This document shows, piece by piece, positions 43,248-55,065 of a stretch of DNA of 64,000 bases. The position numbers and the translations under genes are program-made. Under the pieces are notes generated by a model. That model saw only the letters and a program-made list of their open reading frames with translations, searched no databases and was not told the origin of the DNA. The DNA is taken from assembly GCA_030015575.1 (NCBI GenBank), contig CM057342.1:617859348-617923347 (forward strand), given 5' to 3'. This stretch comes from Agapanthus africanus. Taxonomy: Eukaryota > Streptophyta > Magnoliopsida > Asparagales > Amaryllidaceae. Numbering within the stretch: position 1 is the stretch's first letter; every line of letters starts with the position of its first letter.

Positions 43248-46200
43248 TGTCACGGCCCGAAAGTACGGAACCTGACCGGCACTTAGACTACGAAACGTCT
43301 CGAGGCGTACGTAATCTAAGCAAGCCGAAAACCCAGAAATCAAAACCAAAGAAGCAGTAGAGTGAAGGAAAACCAACTAAAAGCAAGTAGTTTTAATAGC
43401 ATAAGCCGAATTATGCGTTTTTAAAAAAAACATCAAGTATTTTCTGAAAATTTCGGCAGAGTCTCCTTTGTAAATACTGGCCCCCAAACGGGATACAACA
43501 TGAATAGTATACGAAATCAAAAAAAAGACATCCCCGAACGGGAGCTAGCTCTTCGTCAATCGACGGTCACAACTACACAAGCAATATAATATACAACGCC
43601 AAGGGCGAGGATCAAAACTCAAAAGGAAACTCAAAACCACAAGAAATAAAACGCGCGACTCTAAGGTCGAAAGAATAACATCCCTGGTCTCTATCTCAAA
43701 ATAAATACATGTTTGGTTGATGGAACTTCTAGATACAATAGAATAATGATATACAAGATATAATGATGGGTGCGATACAAATAAACCCACCTACTGGCAA
43801 GTCACCCGGAAATGGAAAGAGTGCCAGCAAGCCGTAATGAAACCTGTACGGCGAACCTGCAAGAACTGTGGCACAACAGGGGTGAGTTGCCAACTCGTGA
43901 GTAGAAAAACATCTACGCACAGAAATCGTACAAATAACGCAATCCTAGGTCAATGATCATAATATATCCTCAAATATGTATATAACATGCAGCCTATAAC
44001 AATGACTAGGGTACATATCTAACCTGAGTGTAATCTCATGTGCTTGTGTCAGTGCCTCAGGTAGCAATATATCATATGAATGAGGTATGAATGCATGAAA
44101 ACAGAATACATGTAAATGAAGAAACCGTTTTCATAATTTAGTGAGATTTCCTTGTATTTTTAAAATGAGATATCATAATGAAATCAGCATGAAATAGTGC
44201 CTAGCATCGGCACAAAACGTAATCCCAAAATCTCGATATCTCTGTATCACAGTCTCTGTACCTCAATATCTCGAAATCTCAATGTCTAAATCACAATATA
44301 TAGGGCGCCGTCAGTCTAGACCGGCCCCTACCATCCATCTCAGGACCACGACGGTATCCTCCGGATATCCGACGCGTCGGGTAAAATCACCGGTAGGTAG
44401 TGCTCCCCTGCTAGGCTCACATCGTCATCATCACGCGCTTCTTGCCCCGGGGTACCTTACCGGGTCCACCATATACCCGAAACGGTTCATCCGTCTCCTC
44501 GAATCGGGTCTCGAAATCCATCAGCAAACTCATGGTGGACGACTCATACATCATGGGAAAAACCGCACTTTTTATTTTAAAAGAGAGAAAAGGTTTATTT
44601 ATGTTTTTGCGGTTTTCCTCCAAATCCAAAAAATCTCATGGAAATCTGAATCCAAAATCTCAATAACACGTAAAATAGTGAATATATGCATGAGAATCCA
44701 TGAATGCGGCATAACAATGAATAACAGTATGCATGAAGTAGCAGGTAATAACTACAATGTCTAAACTATTAGCTAACAGGCTATGTCAAGCAATAATATT
44801 TTCTAAGGTGCACGTGACATGGCAATTACCGATGAAGATGTGTGTGAGCCGGCAAGTAAGTGTACGTGGTACATACGCATCATCGGTAATGGTGCTGGTG
44901 TCCTAACAGCATGATATCAATAATGGAGTATGAAACATAATATAAGCATGCGATGCGAAGCGAACCAAAATAATGAGCGGGAGCTGAATACTAGACGCAA
45001 TATAACTAATCTGCACTAATCTAATATAAGTCCTACCAATGGTGCCTTTTGAAATAACACGAATCATGGGGTTTTGAAAGTAGGGGCTACGGTGTTTTTA
45101 TGAAAAGATACGTCTTTTGAAATATCCGTAGGATCCCTTTGGCTGTCTTTAAAAATACCCACGATTCGTTAGTTTTTGAAATAGGCAAGAATCGAATCTA
45201 ACAACTAAACTAAACTAAAGGGCTAAGCTAACAAGCTGGACTACAGGTAAGGAAACCGCCTATCATTTGAGTCGATACATATACATACCTGTATATGTAT
45301 AGTCGGTGATCCCGCCTCAATAATATCATATCCATAACCAGACATCCCAAGTCAAGAGTGCGGATCAATCATCAAAATATAGCTCGTACGTAAATCCGTC
45401 GTACGGCATCCCCAAATCTGGGTACGGGTCAATATCACATTCATCATACTATTCACCTGGTATCCTCTTTATCAAATATCATGATTGGGGTACTGATCTA
45501 CGTCTAGTACAATACTGATACCGCCTAAGTATGCATGGACGTGTGTGAAACACTACGTCAAGGACCCGCTACAACGTCATGTCGTATCTCTAATACGAAT
45601 CCTGCCATATCACCGAAGTCACAACCTCAATACACATCTCATCGACTCATCTCAAACCCAAGCCTCAAATCCGTATGTGAACACATAGTCCCATACCCAT
45701 GTGAACACATAACTATATATTCCCGTATAAGCACAAATGAAAGAAGAAAGTATGCAAGTATGGGTTGGTGTGTGCATGTGTAGTGCGACCACTACTCTAG
45801 GGTTTCGGGACACTAAATCATCCAAGGACACCAAATATCCATATTATCATCAATATACAGAAACAATATATAGACAATATATATATGTATGTGTATACGT
45901 ATTCGTATACATCACCACGAACTGCGGGGGTGCTATACGCCATCCACCCGACTTCTCCCCATAGATATAAATCTACTCACCTGGTCCTCGCTTGCCGGTG
46001 CCGACGTCGCCACGCGCTTGCTTGTCGTCTCGAAGTCCACATGGGGTACCTACATATCATAACGCACCGTATCGCATTAAAATCCGACTCATGACCAAAA
46101 CGACACACGAATCACACATAGGTCAAAACCTATGGTTTGCTTTCCCAAATCAACCCAAAAACCCTCGACATCGGCGTACAAACGCCAGACCATCGAGAAA

Positions 46201-47762
46201 AACCCAAATACACTCATTTTCATATTCACGAACACTAATTTTAATATAAAATAGGTTAAAACTCACAAAAACCCCAATTTCACTTAAAAAATTATTTTTC
46301 CGAAAATCTAGCAAGCACAAATCACCGTTTTAGTACAAAACTCGATGTATGAATGAATTTAGCGGCCACAATATTCACTAAATATCTTAAATAAGTCATA
46401 AAAACCCTAAGTAGATTTTTAATCTCACTAACTTTCATTAACCCGAAATTCTAGTTTACAATTTTACCCAATTTTAACACTTTAAAAGCAACGATTTGTA
46501 AACTAGCAACTAAATTAGTTTTAGCATTCCATTAACATGTTAATCTCCATATTAAAACCATAATCAATTTATAAAAACCCTAACTAGATTTTAAATTTCA
46601 CATTTTCAATAATTTCTAAAAACCTAGTTTGGATTAAAAAAAAACCTTAATTTGGACAATTTACATCCACCAATTTACATATTATCAAAAAGATTAAGTT
46701 TTCATTTCCTTATAATGATAATCTCCACTTTGCAACCATGATTACATGATAAGAACCCTAATTGCAAATCACAAACCCTTACTTTTTAATTCAAACCATA
46801 CTCTTGAATTTTCCAAACTTGCAATAAAACCTAATTTAAACCACTCATTAACTTAATTTGAAGAAATAATCAAACAATTTAGCAAAAACCCAAGATTTAT
46901 TATACCTCAAGAACCATGGATCAAACATAGAACATGACCTCCAAATTGAAATCTTTGCACCAAGATCCATGCTATAGGGGCTAAGGAAAAATGGGTAGGG
47001 GCTTGATTTGGATTTTGGGATTTTTTTGTAAGGATTTTGAGGCAAAAATGGTGGATTTTTGATGAGAAAAGAGGTGAAGAAATGAAGGGGACTGAAGAAA
47101 GGGGGGCTCGGCCAAGTGCAGGTGTGGGAGGTGTGGGAGAGTGTGAGGTGTGGGGAGAAAAGTCCAAGTCAAAGAAAGTCCAAGTCAACCCAACCAATAC
47201 TTATATATATTTACTCTTTTCTTCTCATTTCTTTTCATTTCTTTTCTTTTAGCCATTCAAGTGGGAAAATGAGGGGGCACTTGGGGCTGCTGATTTGGAG
47301 AGGGGAGAGAGGGTGTGGGTGAGTGTGGGTGAGGGAAAAAAAATGATAATGTATTACCCCAATTCCCATTAACACTAATTTCACCGAAAAAAGCCTTTTT
47401 CTTCGATATTTTCTAAACCGTTTTGGCAAACGATTTCGTTTCAAAAACCACATGATAAAATTTTATTTAATGTTTTATGATGCACAAAATTTGTTTCAAC
47501 TCATTCCAATTTGTAATTTTCCCTAATTAAATATATTAGTGACGGCTTAAAATAATATTAAAATAATTAATTTCGGAAAAATTTTCAGAAAATTTGAAAT
47601 TTAACCAGTGGGTCAATAAACACCAAATACTAGCAATTACATAGCTAGAATATGTATATTTAATTTTATAATAAAGATATTTGTATTTTGACTTTTTACC
47701 GAAAACCCCCTTATTTTACCTTTTTTTCGAAATTTCACCGAAACGATTTTCAAAACGTTACA
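43248..47762 (-). repeat. 5' LTR of the LARD-like element
   Basis: 4515 bp, about 99% identical by eye to 35752-40275 over the part I compared, ending CAAAACGTTACA next to the TSD copy CATAC (47763-47767). Confidence 0.9.
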
Positions 47763-47767
47763 CATAC

Positions 47768-48146
47768 CTGCATGTCTTGCTACCTCTTGTTTACATTATT
47801 GCTTGATGTTATGACGCACTGACGTCTAGGTTTTGCATGGCCCAGATTCTTTACCTTTATCGTAGGCCGAGCAGGAGTACTGCTGCTGTTAGACCGAGCA
47901 GTGAGGATCTTGTTGATATCCAGTTTTACTTTCCAGGCGTTTTATTTATTGGATCTTTTGCTTCCGCATTATTTTATTCTTGACTCATTTATTCTGGCTT
48001 ATGGACATGTGTTAGATAGTTATTTATTGTTCTTGATATCTCTACAGCCGTAATGTGACTGTGGAAGGATATTTCTTATCCACAGGTAGCATGGTTGGTT
48101 ATGTCACGTGCCTATCTTAGCGTACTCTGGAAAGCGGGGCATGACA
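47768..48146 (+). repeat. 3' LTR of the chromovirus, last segment
   Basis: Resumes after the LARD TSD and matches 5' LTR sequence up to its end TGACA (48142-48146 here, 16449-16453 there). This end marks the right boundary of the chromovirus. Confidence 0.88.
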
Positions 48147-49026
48147 GGTATGGATGCACTTATATTAGCGTCATAGGTAGGATATTGAGCGCTGTCCATT
48201 TATTTTGGATACCAGTCGAGACATGCTTGATGGAGACCATGTCTCCAATTCTCGTATAGACTTGTCATGGAGCGACTAATATTTAGATTCATGGTCGGTG
48301 TTGGATGTAGACCACGGGGTATGGAGTAGTTTGAGCGTGAGTTCGATCAACGAAATCTCAGGAGTCCCACTGCCGGTATATTTCATGATTTCGAGATTTG
48401 TTACTGATCGTGTTTCTGATTCTTGCTGATCATGATTCGGGCCCGTGTTCTCTTGCCCTTGGGGCTTACCTTTGGATTGGGGATACTTCTGCGGTGGTTG
48501 ACGCTCACACTTAGACTGACGATAAGTTTAGTGTCTTGGACATTGAGACTTAGAGACTGATGGCTTCAGTGACATGGACATTGCATCTGATACATCTTCT
48601 TTATCGTTACATGTACCGGTTATTTCATGCTCGCGTCATTACTCTATGTTTACCGCTTTATATTTATCATCGTTGCATATTATATATGTATATATTGCTG
48701 TTGTGTCGTTCTGATGACCTGAGTATGCATGCTCAGAGTGAGAAGTGGACTTATCTCGGATCAGGACCTTTCTTACATCGAGAATATTGCGGACATCTAA
48801 ATCAGCGACGTCAGAGCTATCCTTTCTTTTGACTCTATCTGGTTAGTTTTACATCTGTTTTGATAGAATTAGTGACTGTATTTCCCATTACTTGTACTAT
48901 GATTACTGATTACCACGTAGTGCTAGAAGCCGAAGTGTGACTACGGCATGATATTTTCTTGACCGTAGGAGCACGGCTGACCTTGTCACGCATCGTATTC
49001 CGTATTTTGAGAAGCGGGACGTGACA
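48147..49026 (+). repeat. fragment of a second, related gypsy LTR
   Basis: No coding frame that I recognise. Its right end (GAAGCGGGACGTGACA, 49011-49026) resembles the chromovirus LTR end (GAAGCGGGGCGTGACA, 16438-16453), and the preceding layout of a short stem (TGTGACTACGG...CCGTAGGAGCACG) recalls the same LTR region. Probably the right end of a related LTR next to, or hosting, the chromovirus. Its left part is not identified. Confidence 0.5.
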
Positions 49027-49774
49027 AGGATAATGTGAATTATAAGATAGCATATCAATTAGGGTCCCACAAATAAAATAATAACAGTGTACCCCCTCGG
49101 TTCACATCGCTATGCCTATCTCTCTTTCCATCTCTATTTTTGTCTGCTATGTTCACTTAATAGTTTGTAATTCGGATTTTAATGAATTTGATGGAGTTAA
49201 CGAGGATCGTGTAATCGAATTTGACACAATTCATAATCCGGTACATCAGCTACATTCATCAAGCAAGCAATGTGTCTCAGTAAGTCTCATTTCTTTTCAT
49301 TTTAATCTTAATTAATTTCTAGGGATTCTCGTCTCTTCCCTACTATTATATTATATTATACTATATTATAGTGCTAAAACTCGGGTGTTTTCAATTTCAA
49401 AATCAAACGCTAACCCGTCTTCATTAATTCTTGTAACTGCTTGGCATAAAAAATGAGGCAGTGGGTTACGGTAAGGATAACTGAATCATATTTAATTTCC
49501 CTTTTACACTCTCCCATCTTCATAAACTATCCTAACAACTTTAAAAACACACCAATAAAAATCAAAACAATAATCTAGTATCCAAACAATGAAATCAAAT
49601 CCCCGAGCGCTCTCTCTTTTAGGCCGATGTCTGACCTCCGGGTCATGACCCTTTGCATTGCTAGTTTGAGAATTTATGCAAGGATATCAAAGGTACTTAC
49701 TACTTGCGTGATTCTTTTAAGAAAAGATAATTGAAGAAAAAATAATATGTGTAATCTCTTTTTCGTTGTATGCT
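49027..49774. other. AT-rich flank of Tat element 2
   Basis: Low-copy-looking AT-rich DNA with a TATTA run (49341-49370). Apart from the possible exon at 49112-49279 I see no feature. The last bases before 49775 would hold the left TSD of Tat element 2, but the right one is beyond the window. Confidence 0.4.
49112..49279 (+). pseudogene. possible orphan first exon of a secreted-protein gene
   Basis: 56 codons from the ATG at 49112 end exactly in phase at TCTCA|GTAAGT, a good plant 5' splice site. The first 20 residues are hydrophobic (MPISLSISIFVCYVHLIVC), like a signal peptide, followed by an acidic stretch (FNEFDGVNEDRVIEFDT) and a polar end. No downstream exon is visible: after about 490 bp the Tat element 2 LTR begins. 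It could be a gene start cut off by insertion, or chance. I do not recognise the protein. Confidence 0.3.
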
Positions 49775-50506
49775 TGATGATGCTCTATATTGGCGACCTT
49801 CCAGATTAGGACACGTGGCAGATGACGTGTCTCAGAACTCAGAAGAGAGGGCCCACAGGGGCCGATCAGGCCACCCCTGTACCCGACCTATAAGCACAAA
49901 GCTGGCTCACCTCAGGACCCCCTGCAAATTGGGCTCCTCGGCTTCTCAGCTCGCCTCCGAGCTACCGCAGGACCAAGATACCTCGGCCCCATCAGTCTCC
50001 CGCCGAGACCATCTTCCTCGGTCCCTCCAACCGACTAACTCCACCACTTACAGGCGTAACCGCCGCTCCGCAAATCTCGTCATGCGCAGATTCTTCGCCA
50101 GCAACATCCCACGTTCCACGCCATCACGATCCCCATTAATGGGCGATCCGCTTTTTATGCGGGGGTGACGTCAGGAGCGTAACTGCCGGCGAGATTCTTG
50201 CGCCTGCTGCTGCATGCCACCACCGCTATATAAACCCCCATCACAGAGGGGTCAAGTAAGCCATTTTTTACACTTTTATGTCGTTACTCTGCTCGGATCT
50301 CATCACTAACTTGAGCATCGGAGGGTCTTTAGTGATACCAAACCACCCCGGGACTTCTTTGCAGGTACTCGGCAACAACTTCCTCACCTCACCTCTTCCT
50401 CCAAAAACCCATTGAGACCCACACGCAACGAAGGATAATCAGCTTAGTTCACCGCGAGATCAACGAAAGACAATATCTGACGGAGGCTCGAAAAGGAGCC
50501 CCATCA
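49775..50506 (+). repeat. 5' LTR of Tat element 2
   Basis: 732 bp, TGATGATGCTCTATATTGG...GAGCCCCATCA, with TATATAAA at 50227-50234 as a likely promoter. The copy at 63596 starts with the same bases. Confidence 0.87.
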
Positions 50507-50508
50507 AT

Positions 50509-50524
50509 TGGCGCCGTCTGTGGG
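50509..50524 (+). other. primer binding site of Tat element 2
   Basis: TGGCGCCGTCTGTGGG, two bases after the LTR end, the same as in Tat element 1. Confidence 0.85.
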
Positions 50525-50572
50525 AACCGAAACTCCACAAAAAACAAAGTTGGCCTTCCAATCTCTGTCCCC

Positions 50573-50764
50573 ATGGCAAGCGATCACCCTGAAGATCCAG
50601 ATACCAGCCGCCGCCTCCCCCTCACCGGAGGCGCGGATGAAGCTCCTCCGGTGACCGTCATCAACGCTCTCGTTGGCCGAATAGACCGACACCCCCTCCT
50701 TGACGGGGTCGCACAGAGGGGGCTCGCCACGGCGGCTCGAGAACCACCTCGTCCAATGATCTAA
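50573..50764 (+). pseudogene. gag: gag N-terminal stub of Tat element 2
   Basis: 63 codons that match the start of the element 1 gag by eye: MASDHPEDPDTSRRLP against MTSGHRDDPSTSRRPP, and VINALVGRIDR against IHALSARIDR. The frame stops at 50762-50764, just before the tandem array. The gag domain, zinc knuckle and protease of element 1 have no counterpart. Position 64 nt after the primer site is as expected for gag. The retained 5' end of gag may matter as RNA (packaging) more than as protein; that is inference. Confidence 0.72.
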
Positions 50765-50798
50765 GCCCTCACTAAGAGGCAGCCCAGCAGCTACCCTG

Positions 50799-51425
50799 CT
50801 CGGCTATCCCTGGCGGGTAGCTTCCCTACCGCAACGCCAGGGATCAGAAAGCCCTCCCAGAGACATTCGAGCACGAGAATCCCTCGCTCGGCTATCCTTG
50901 GTGGGTAGCTTCCCTACCGCAACGCCAGGGATCAGAAAGTCCTCCCAGAGGCAGTCGAGTCCGAGGATCCTCTGCTCGGCTATCCCTGGCGGGTAGCTTC
51001 CCTACCGCAACGCCAGGGATCAGAAAGTCCTCCCAGAGGCAGTCGAGCCCGAGGATCCCTCGCTCGGCTATCCTCGGCGGTTAGCTTCCCTGCTGCAACG
51101 CCAGGGATCAGAAAGTCCTCCCAGAGACAGTCGAACCCGAGGATCCCTCGCTCGGCTATCCTTGGTGGGTAGCTTCCCTACTGCAACACCAGGGATCAGA
51201 AAGTCCTCCCAGAGGCAGTCGAGCCCGATGGTCCTTCGCTCGGCTATCCCCGGCGGGTAGCTTCCCTACCGCAACGCCAGGGATCAGAAAGTCCTCTCAA
51301 AGGCAGTCGAGCCCGAGGATCCCTCGCTCGGCTATCCCTGGCGGGTAGCTTCCCTACCGCAGCGCCAGGGATCAGAAAGCCCTCCCAGAGGCAGTCGAGC
51401 CCGAGGATCCCTCGCTCGACTATCC
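50799..51425 (+). repeat. 88-bp tandem repeat, block 1 (about 7 full copies and part of another)
   Basis: CTCGGCTATCC or its variant recurs at 50799, 50887, 50975, 51063, 51151, 51239, 51327 and 51415, an exact 88-bp period. Each unit has a hairpin (ATCCCTGGCG with CGCCAGGGAT, inner stem GGTAG/CTACC) and a smaller one (CCTC-CCA-GAGG). In the unit at 51151 both arms of the outer stem changed together (TTGGTG with CACCAG), keeping the pairing. Confidence 0.9.
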
Positions 51426-51960
51426 TTCAGGACAAAAGCCCTCACCAAGAGGCACCGGGCAGTAACCCTACCCGGCCAAGGGTCCTTGGTAGGCTTTTTA
51501 CAGCCCTATAGCTCTTCCCGCGCCAAGAACCAAAGTCCTCTCAGAGGCAGTCGGGTCCTTGCTCGGCTATCCCCGGCTGGTAGCTTCCTACCACAACTGA
51601 CAAGGATCAAAGTCCTCGCCAAGAGGCACTGGGCAGCAACCATGCTCGGTCCCCGTCCTGAAGGATCAAAAGCCCTCGCAAGAGGCAACCGAGCAGCTGC
51701 CCTGCTTGGTCATCTCCGGCTGGTAGCTCCTTGCCCATGACGCCAGGGATCGAAGCCCTCGCAAGAGGCATCCGAGAAGCTACCCCACTCGGTCATCCTA
51801 GGATGGTAGTTGCCTACCCACGACGCCAGAGATCAAAGCCCTCGCCAAGAGGCACTGAGCAGCTACCCTGCTCGGCCATCCTTAAGAGGCCTCCCACATC
51901 CCTTTCGACGCTGATGGTCTGAAGCCCTCATCGCGAGGTCATCGAGTTCTTTCTTGCTCG
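51426..51960 (+). repeat. degenerate tandem units, block 2
   Basis: Diverged relatives of the block 1 unit with irregular length. Inner stems such as GGTAG-CTTC-CTACC (near 51580) and GGTAG-TTGC-CTACC (near 51806) and CCCTCGCCAAGAGGC remain. Confidence 0.75.
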
Positions 51961-52950
51961 GCGCATCCCCAGCGGACATCCTCCTGCCCATCAGACGCTG
52001 AGGATCTCAAGCCCTCACCGTGAGGCCGCCGAGTTCCTTCTGCTCGGTGCATCCCCAGCGGGCATCCTCCTGCCCATCAGACGCTGAGGATCTCAAGCCC
52101 TCACCGCGAGGCTGCCGAGTTCCTTCTGCTGCATCCCCAGCGGGCATCCTCCTGCCCATCAGACGCTGAGGATCTCAAGCCCTCACCGCGAGGCCGCCGA
52201 GTTCTTTCTGCTCGGCGCATCCTCAGCGGGCATCCTCCTGCCCATCAGACGCTGAGGATCTCAAGCCCTCACTGCGAGGCCGCCGAGTTCCTTCTGCTCG
52301 GCGCATCCCCAGCGGGCATCCTCCTGCCCATCAGATGCTGAGCATCTCAAGCCCTCATCGTGAGGCCGCCGAGTTCCTTCCTGCTCGGCGCATCCCCAGC
52401 GGGCATCCTCCTGCCCATCAGATGCTGAGGATCTCAAGCCCTCATCGTGAGGCCGCCGAGTTCCTTCCTGCTCGGTGCATCCCAGCGGGCATTCTCCTGC
52501 CCATCAGACGTTGATGGTCTGAAGCCCTCGTCGCGAGGCCATCGAGTTCCTTCTGGTCGGCGCATCCCCAGCGGGCATCCTCCTGCCCATCAGATGCTGA
52601 GGATCTCAAGCCCTCATCATGAGGCCGCCGAGTTCCTTCCTACTCGGCGCATTCCCAGCGGGCATCCTCCTGCCTATCAGATGCTGAGGATCTCAAGCCC
52701 TTATCGTGAGGCCGCCGAGTTCCTTCCTGCTCGGTGCATCCCAGCGGGCATCCTCCTGCCCATCAGACGCTGATGGTCTGAAGCCCTCATCGCGAGGCCG
52801 TCGAGTCCCTTCCTGCTCAGCGCATCCCCAGCGGGCATCCTCCTGCCCAACAGATGCTGATGGTCTGAAGCCCTCATCGCGGGGCCGCCGAGTTCCTTCC
52901 TGCTCGGCGCATCCCCAGCGGGCATCCTCCTGCCCATCAGATGCTGAGGA
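51961..52950 (+). repeat. 86-87-bp tandem repeat, block 3, left part (about 12 copies)
   Basis: GCATCCCC or a variant recurs near 51963, 52049, 52131, 52217, 52303, 52390, 52477, 52562, 52649, 52736, 52822 and 52909. The unit is homologous to block 1 and keeps the same folds with different bases: CCAGCG with CGCTG outside, GGGCA-TCCTCC-TGCCC inside, then CCTC...GAGG. It ends with the TSD GAGGA of copia C. Confidence 0.9.
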
Positions 52951-55051
52951 TGTAAGTCCACGGTAGCGTCTCGGCCGTCAAACAGACGCCAAATGCGGAA
53001 CAAAAACTTTTTACAAACTGGCGCTATCGTGTACCGTAACCCGGATCTGCCATTAAAGCTAAACTAACAAATTACAAATGGGTAGAAACGTTATACCGAA
53101 TGATCCGAGTCCTTCGGTCTTCAACCATCATCCCACGCTTTGTTGCGGCTGCTCCGATCTCCTGAATCTCCAGTCTCGTCGTCCAGGTGGCACCACGTCG
53201 ACGGATCCTTAAACGGGCTCCCGCCTCTGAACCGAGGCAACTCGGTCATCAAGTTTGCTAAAAGAGACGACCAAGATATTGTAGAGAATGAGTAGAACAC
53301 TTTATCTCGTTACGTCCAAGGCTATGGACGAACGGTTAATGAAGTTGCCTTTTGGAATCGGGTGAAATGAGAATTGTCTATTCTAATTTCCATGCACCAA
53401 AAACCTTATTCTTTTTTTTCTAACAACCATGATCAAACCTCAAGGGGTGGCCGGCCACTTATAGGAGGTGGGGGTGAGTGTAGGAGGAGGGAGTGGTGAC
53501 CACAAGCAAAAGATCATGAAAGAAACAATGAGTCACAAATACACCTAGTATGAATGCAATCAATGCAAACATTGAACCTTAACCCTTAGTCATCAAGCAT
53601 TAATTGCTCCATTAATGCACTAATGACTCACTAGCCTTGTCACCTTCTCTAGAACCTTCTAGAACACTGACTCACCTCATCAAGAAAAGATAAATCCGCA
53701 TTTAACCGAATGTTAAATACGGCTGATAGAAAACTGGAAACTGGCAACTTCCAAAAGTGATCTTGAAACGAATTTCAGGATAACCCCGTATCAGTATAAA
53801 CATACCCACATTTGTATTACGACCGAATACAAATACAACTGAAACAAAGATATTATATCTATACGGTATAATACTGGGTTCCGGCTTAAACCAAAACCTA
53901 CCAGTATTATCTGCCCGAAAAACGACACGTGCGAAAACGCACGTGTTTTTTCCGAACCTTACCATATCACCATACGGCCTCTACAACGTTTCGCCCGAAC
54001 TTGGGAAAGTGTCTGTGGGGGACTCTAATGACTCATCAACACATCGGCACTGTGTATAACCACTAGCACGTCAGAGGTACAAGCTGCACGTAACGTTTTG
54101 CCTATGTATTGATTGGAAGGGAAGCTGACGAGCGAACTCATCTATAAACCCTACTGAGCCTGACAGTGACAATGTATATACAGTCCGGTCCATTCGTCTA
54201 AAGAGTATCGCATATTGAGTCTAGGGGGGTGGATAAAGTCAGACCCCTAATAACGCGATAAATCGTGTCGGCATGAAGCCCATCACCACCTGAGAAACTA
54301 CTGATCCAAATCAGTAATTCTCCACTATCTCGGCTGAGGTTTCCTAGTGATGGCCACCCGTGCACTGCGCGACATCAACCCCCAATACCGGGATAGACGA
54401 ATTCCCGACGATCCGCTCACTTGCCTCCAATGTGGCTCGGGACTGTACCCAACTAAAACCTGTTTGCACAACTCCTTTGAGCGTGGTAGGGTAGTAATCT
54501 AAGCACAGTGGGAACTCACACGAGACAAATGACGATCTCAGGTCGATGAACTAATCTGTACACATGTCACCAGGGAATTGCTATCCGACGATATGTATAA
54601 TACCAACTAGCAGATTCCCGGCAAGTCCTGTCCGGTGTACTCATAACCTAATGAGCACCTGTATACATCTTAGGTGATCCAACTGACACCAGTGGCTTGT
54701 GAGACCGGCCACCGCCCCTCGTCGGGGTCTCGACTGTATATACTAGTCTACTCTGGAGTATCGATGCCCTGTCTCGAAACTCCCACGACTAGGGACACGT
54801 TTAAGGATGTGCTTACAGACCCCAGCTCCCACGTATATGATCGCCATCATACTGCTGATAGTCAAGCAAGAATCCTATGGGCTCTATCATCATACAATAG
54901 TGAACTAAAGCATGTATACGATGATAAATACAAACCAGATAGCGTACTATCATCTTGAGCAAGACTGTTATATCGGTATAGGTCCTGCCTCAATCATTGC
55001 AATCACGTACCTGCGATCCAATAATTGACTTTGAGGGCACTATCTCCAACA
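52951..55051 (-). repeat. 3' LTR of copia C
   Basis: 2101 bp, TGTAAGTCCACGG...ATCTCCAACA. It holds the family's structured half, with TACTGAT (54299-54305) pairing ATCAGTA (54310-54316) and GGGAATTGCTA (54573-54583) pairing TAGCA...ATTCCC (54608-54619). Confidence 0.92.
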
Positions 55052-55065
55052 ATCTCCCACTTGCA
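55052..55065 (-). other. polypurine tract of copia C
   Basis: The minus strand reads TGCAAGTGGGAGAT next to the 3' LTR, the same as in B. Confidence 0.87.

Larger units (their letters stand above)
35752..47762 (-). mobile_element. LARD-like non-coding gypsy element with 4.5-kb LTRs
   Basis: 12,011 bp bounded by TGTCACGG and ...AACGTTACA, with TSD CATAC at 35747-35751 and 47763-47767. The LTRs are 35752-40275 (4524 bp) and 43248-47762 (4515 bp), and the interior is only 2972 bp. Orientation is minus: the tract AAGGGGGGAAGAT lies next to the left LTR and a Met-type primer site next to the right one. No frame in LTRs or interior resembles gag or pol. The sizes are close to the Large Retrotransposon Derivatives described in Triticeae (about 4.5-kb LTRs, 3.5-kb interior). 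In the first ~1.05 kb of the LTRs I counted about 11 differences, so it is fairly young and was probably moved by a Tekay/Del-type helper. Confidence 0.9.
15203..48146 (+). mobile_element. Tekay/Del-like Ty3-gypsy chromovirus, decayed, with three nested insertions
   Basis: Truncated 5' LTR 15203-16453, Met primer site 16463-16474, decayed pol with RT, RNase H, integrase and C-terminal chromodomain (about 16985-22130), then a 3' LTR starting TGTAACACCC at 22172 and ending TGACA at 48146. Three later insertions interrupt it: solo copia LTR E (19091-21110), copia B (25242-35492) and the LARD-like element (35752-47762), each with a clear 5-bp TSD. Removing the insertions gives an element of about 8.6 kb. 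The chromodomain and the GAATTTCGAGGACGAAATTC context before the 3' LTR are typical of the Tekay/Del group. Confidence 0.88.

Noticed and set aside
49770-50168. 132-codon frame, with a partner at 63552-63989
   Set aside because: Both are LTR (and purine-tract-flanking) sequence of Tat element 2; no domain, and their openness follows from high GC.
50799-52950. Regular repeats considered as a CRISPR array
   Set aside because: The window is plant DNA; units are contiguous 86-88-bp repeats with no unique spacers.
52447-53003. Long frames on both strands across the minisatellite
   Set aside because: A tandem repeat of near-multiple-of-three length gives open frames on several strands; the peptides are simple repeats.
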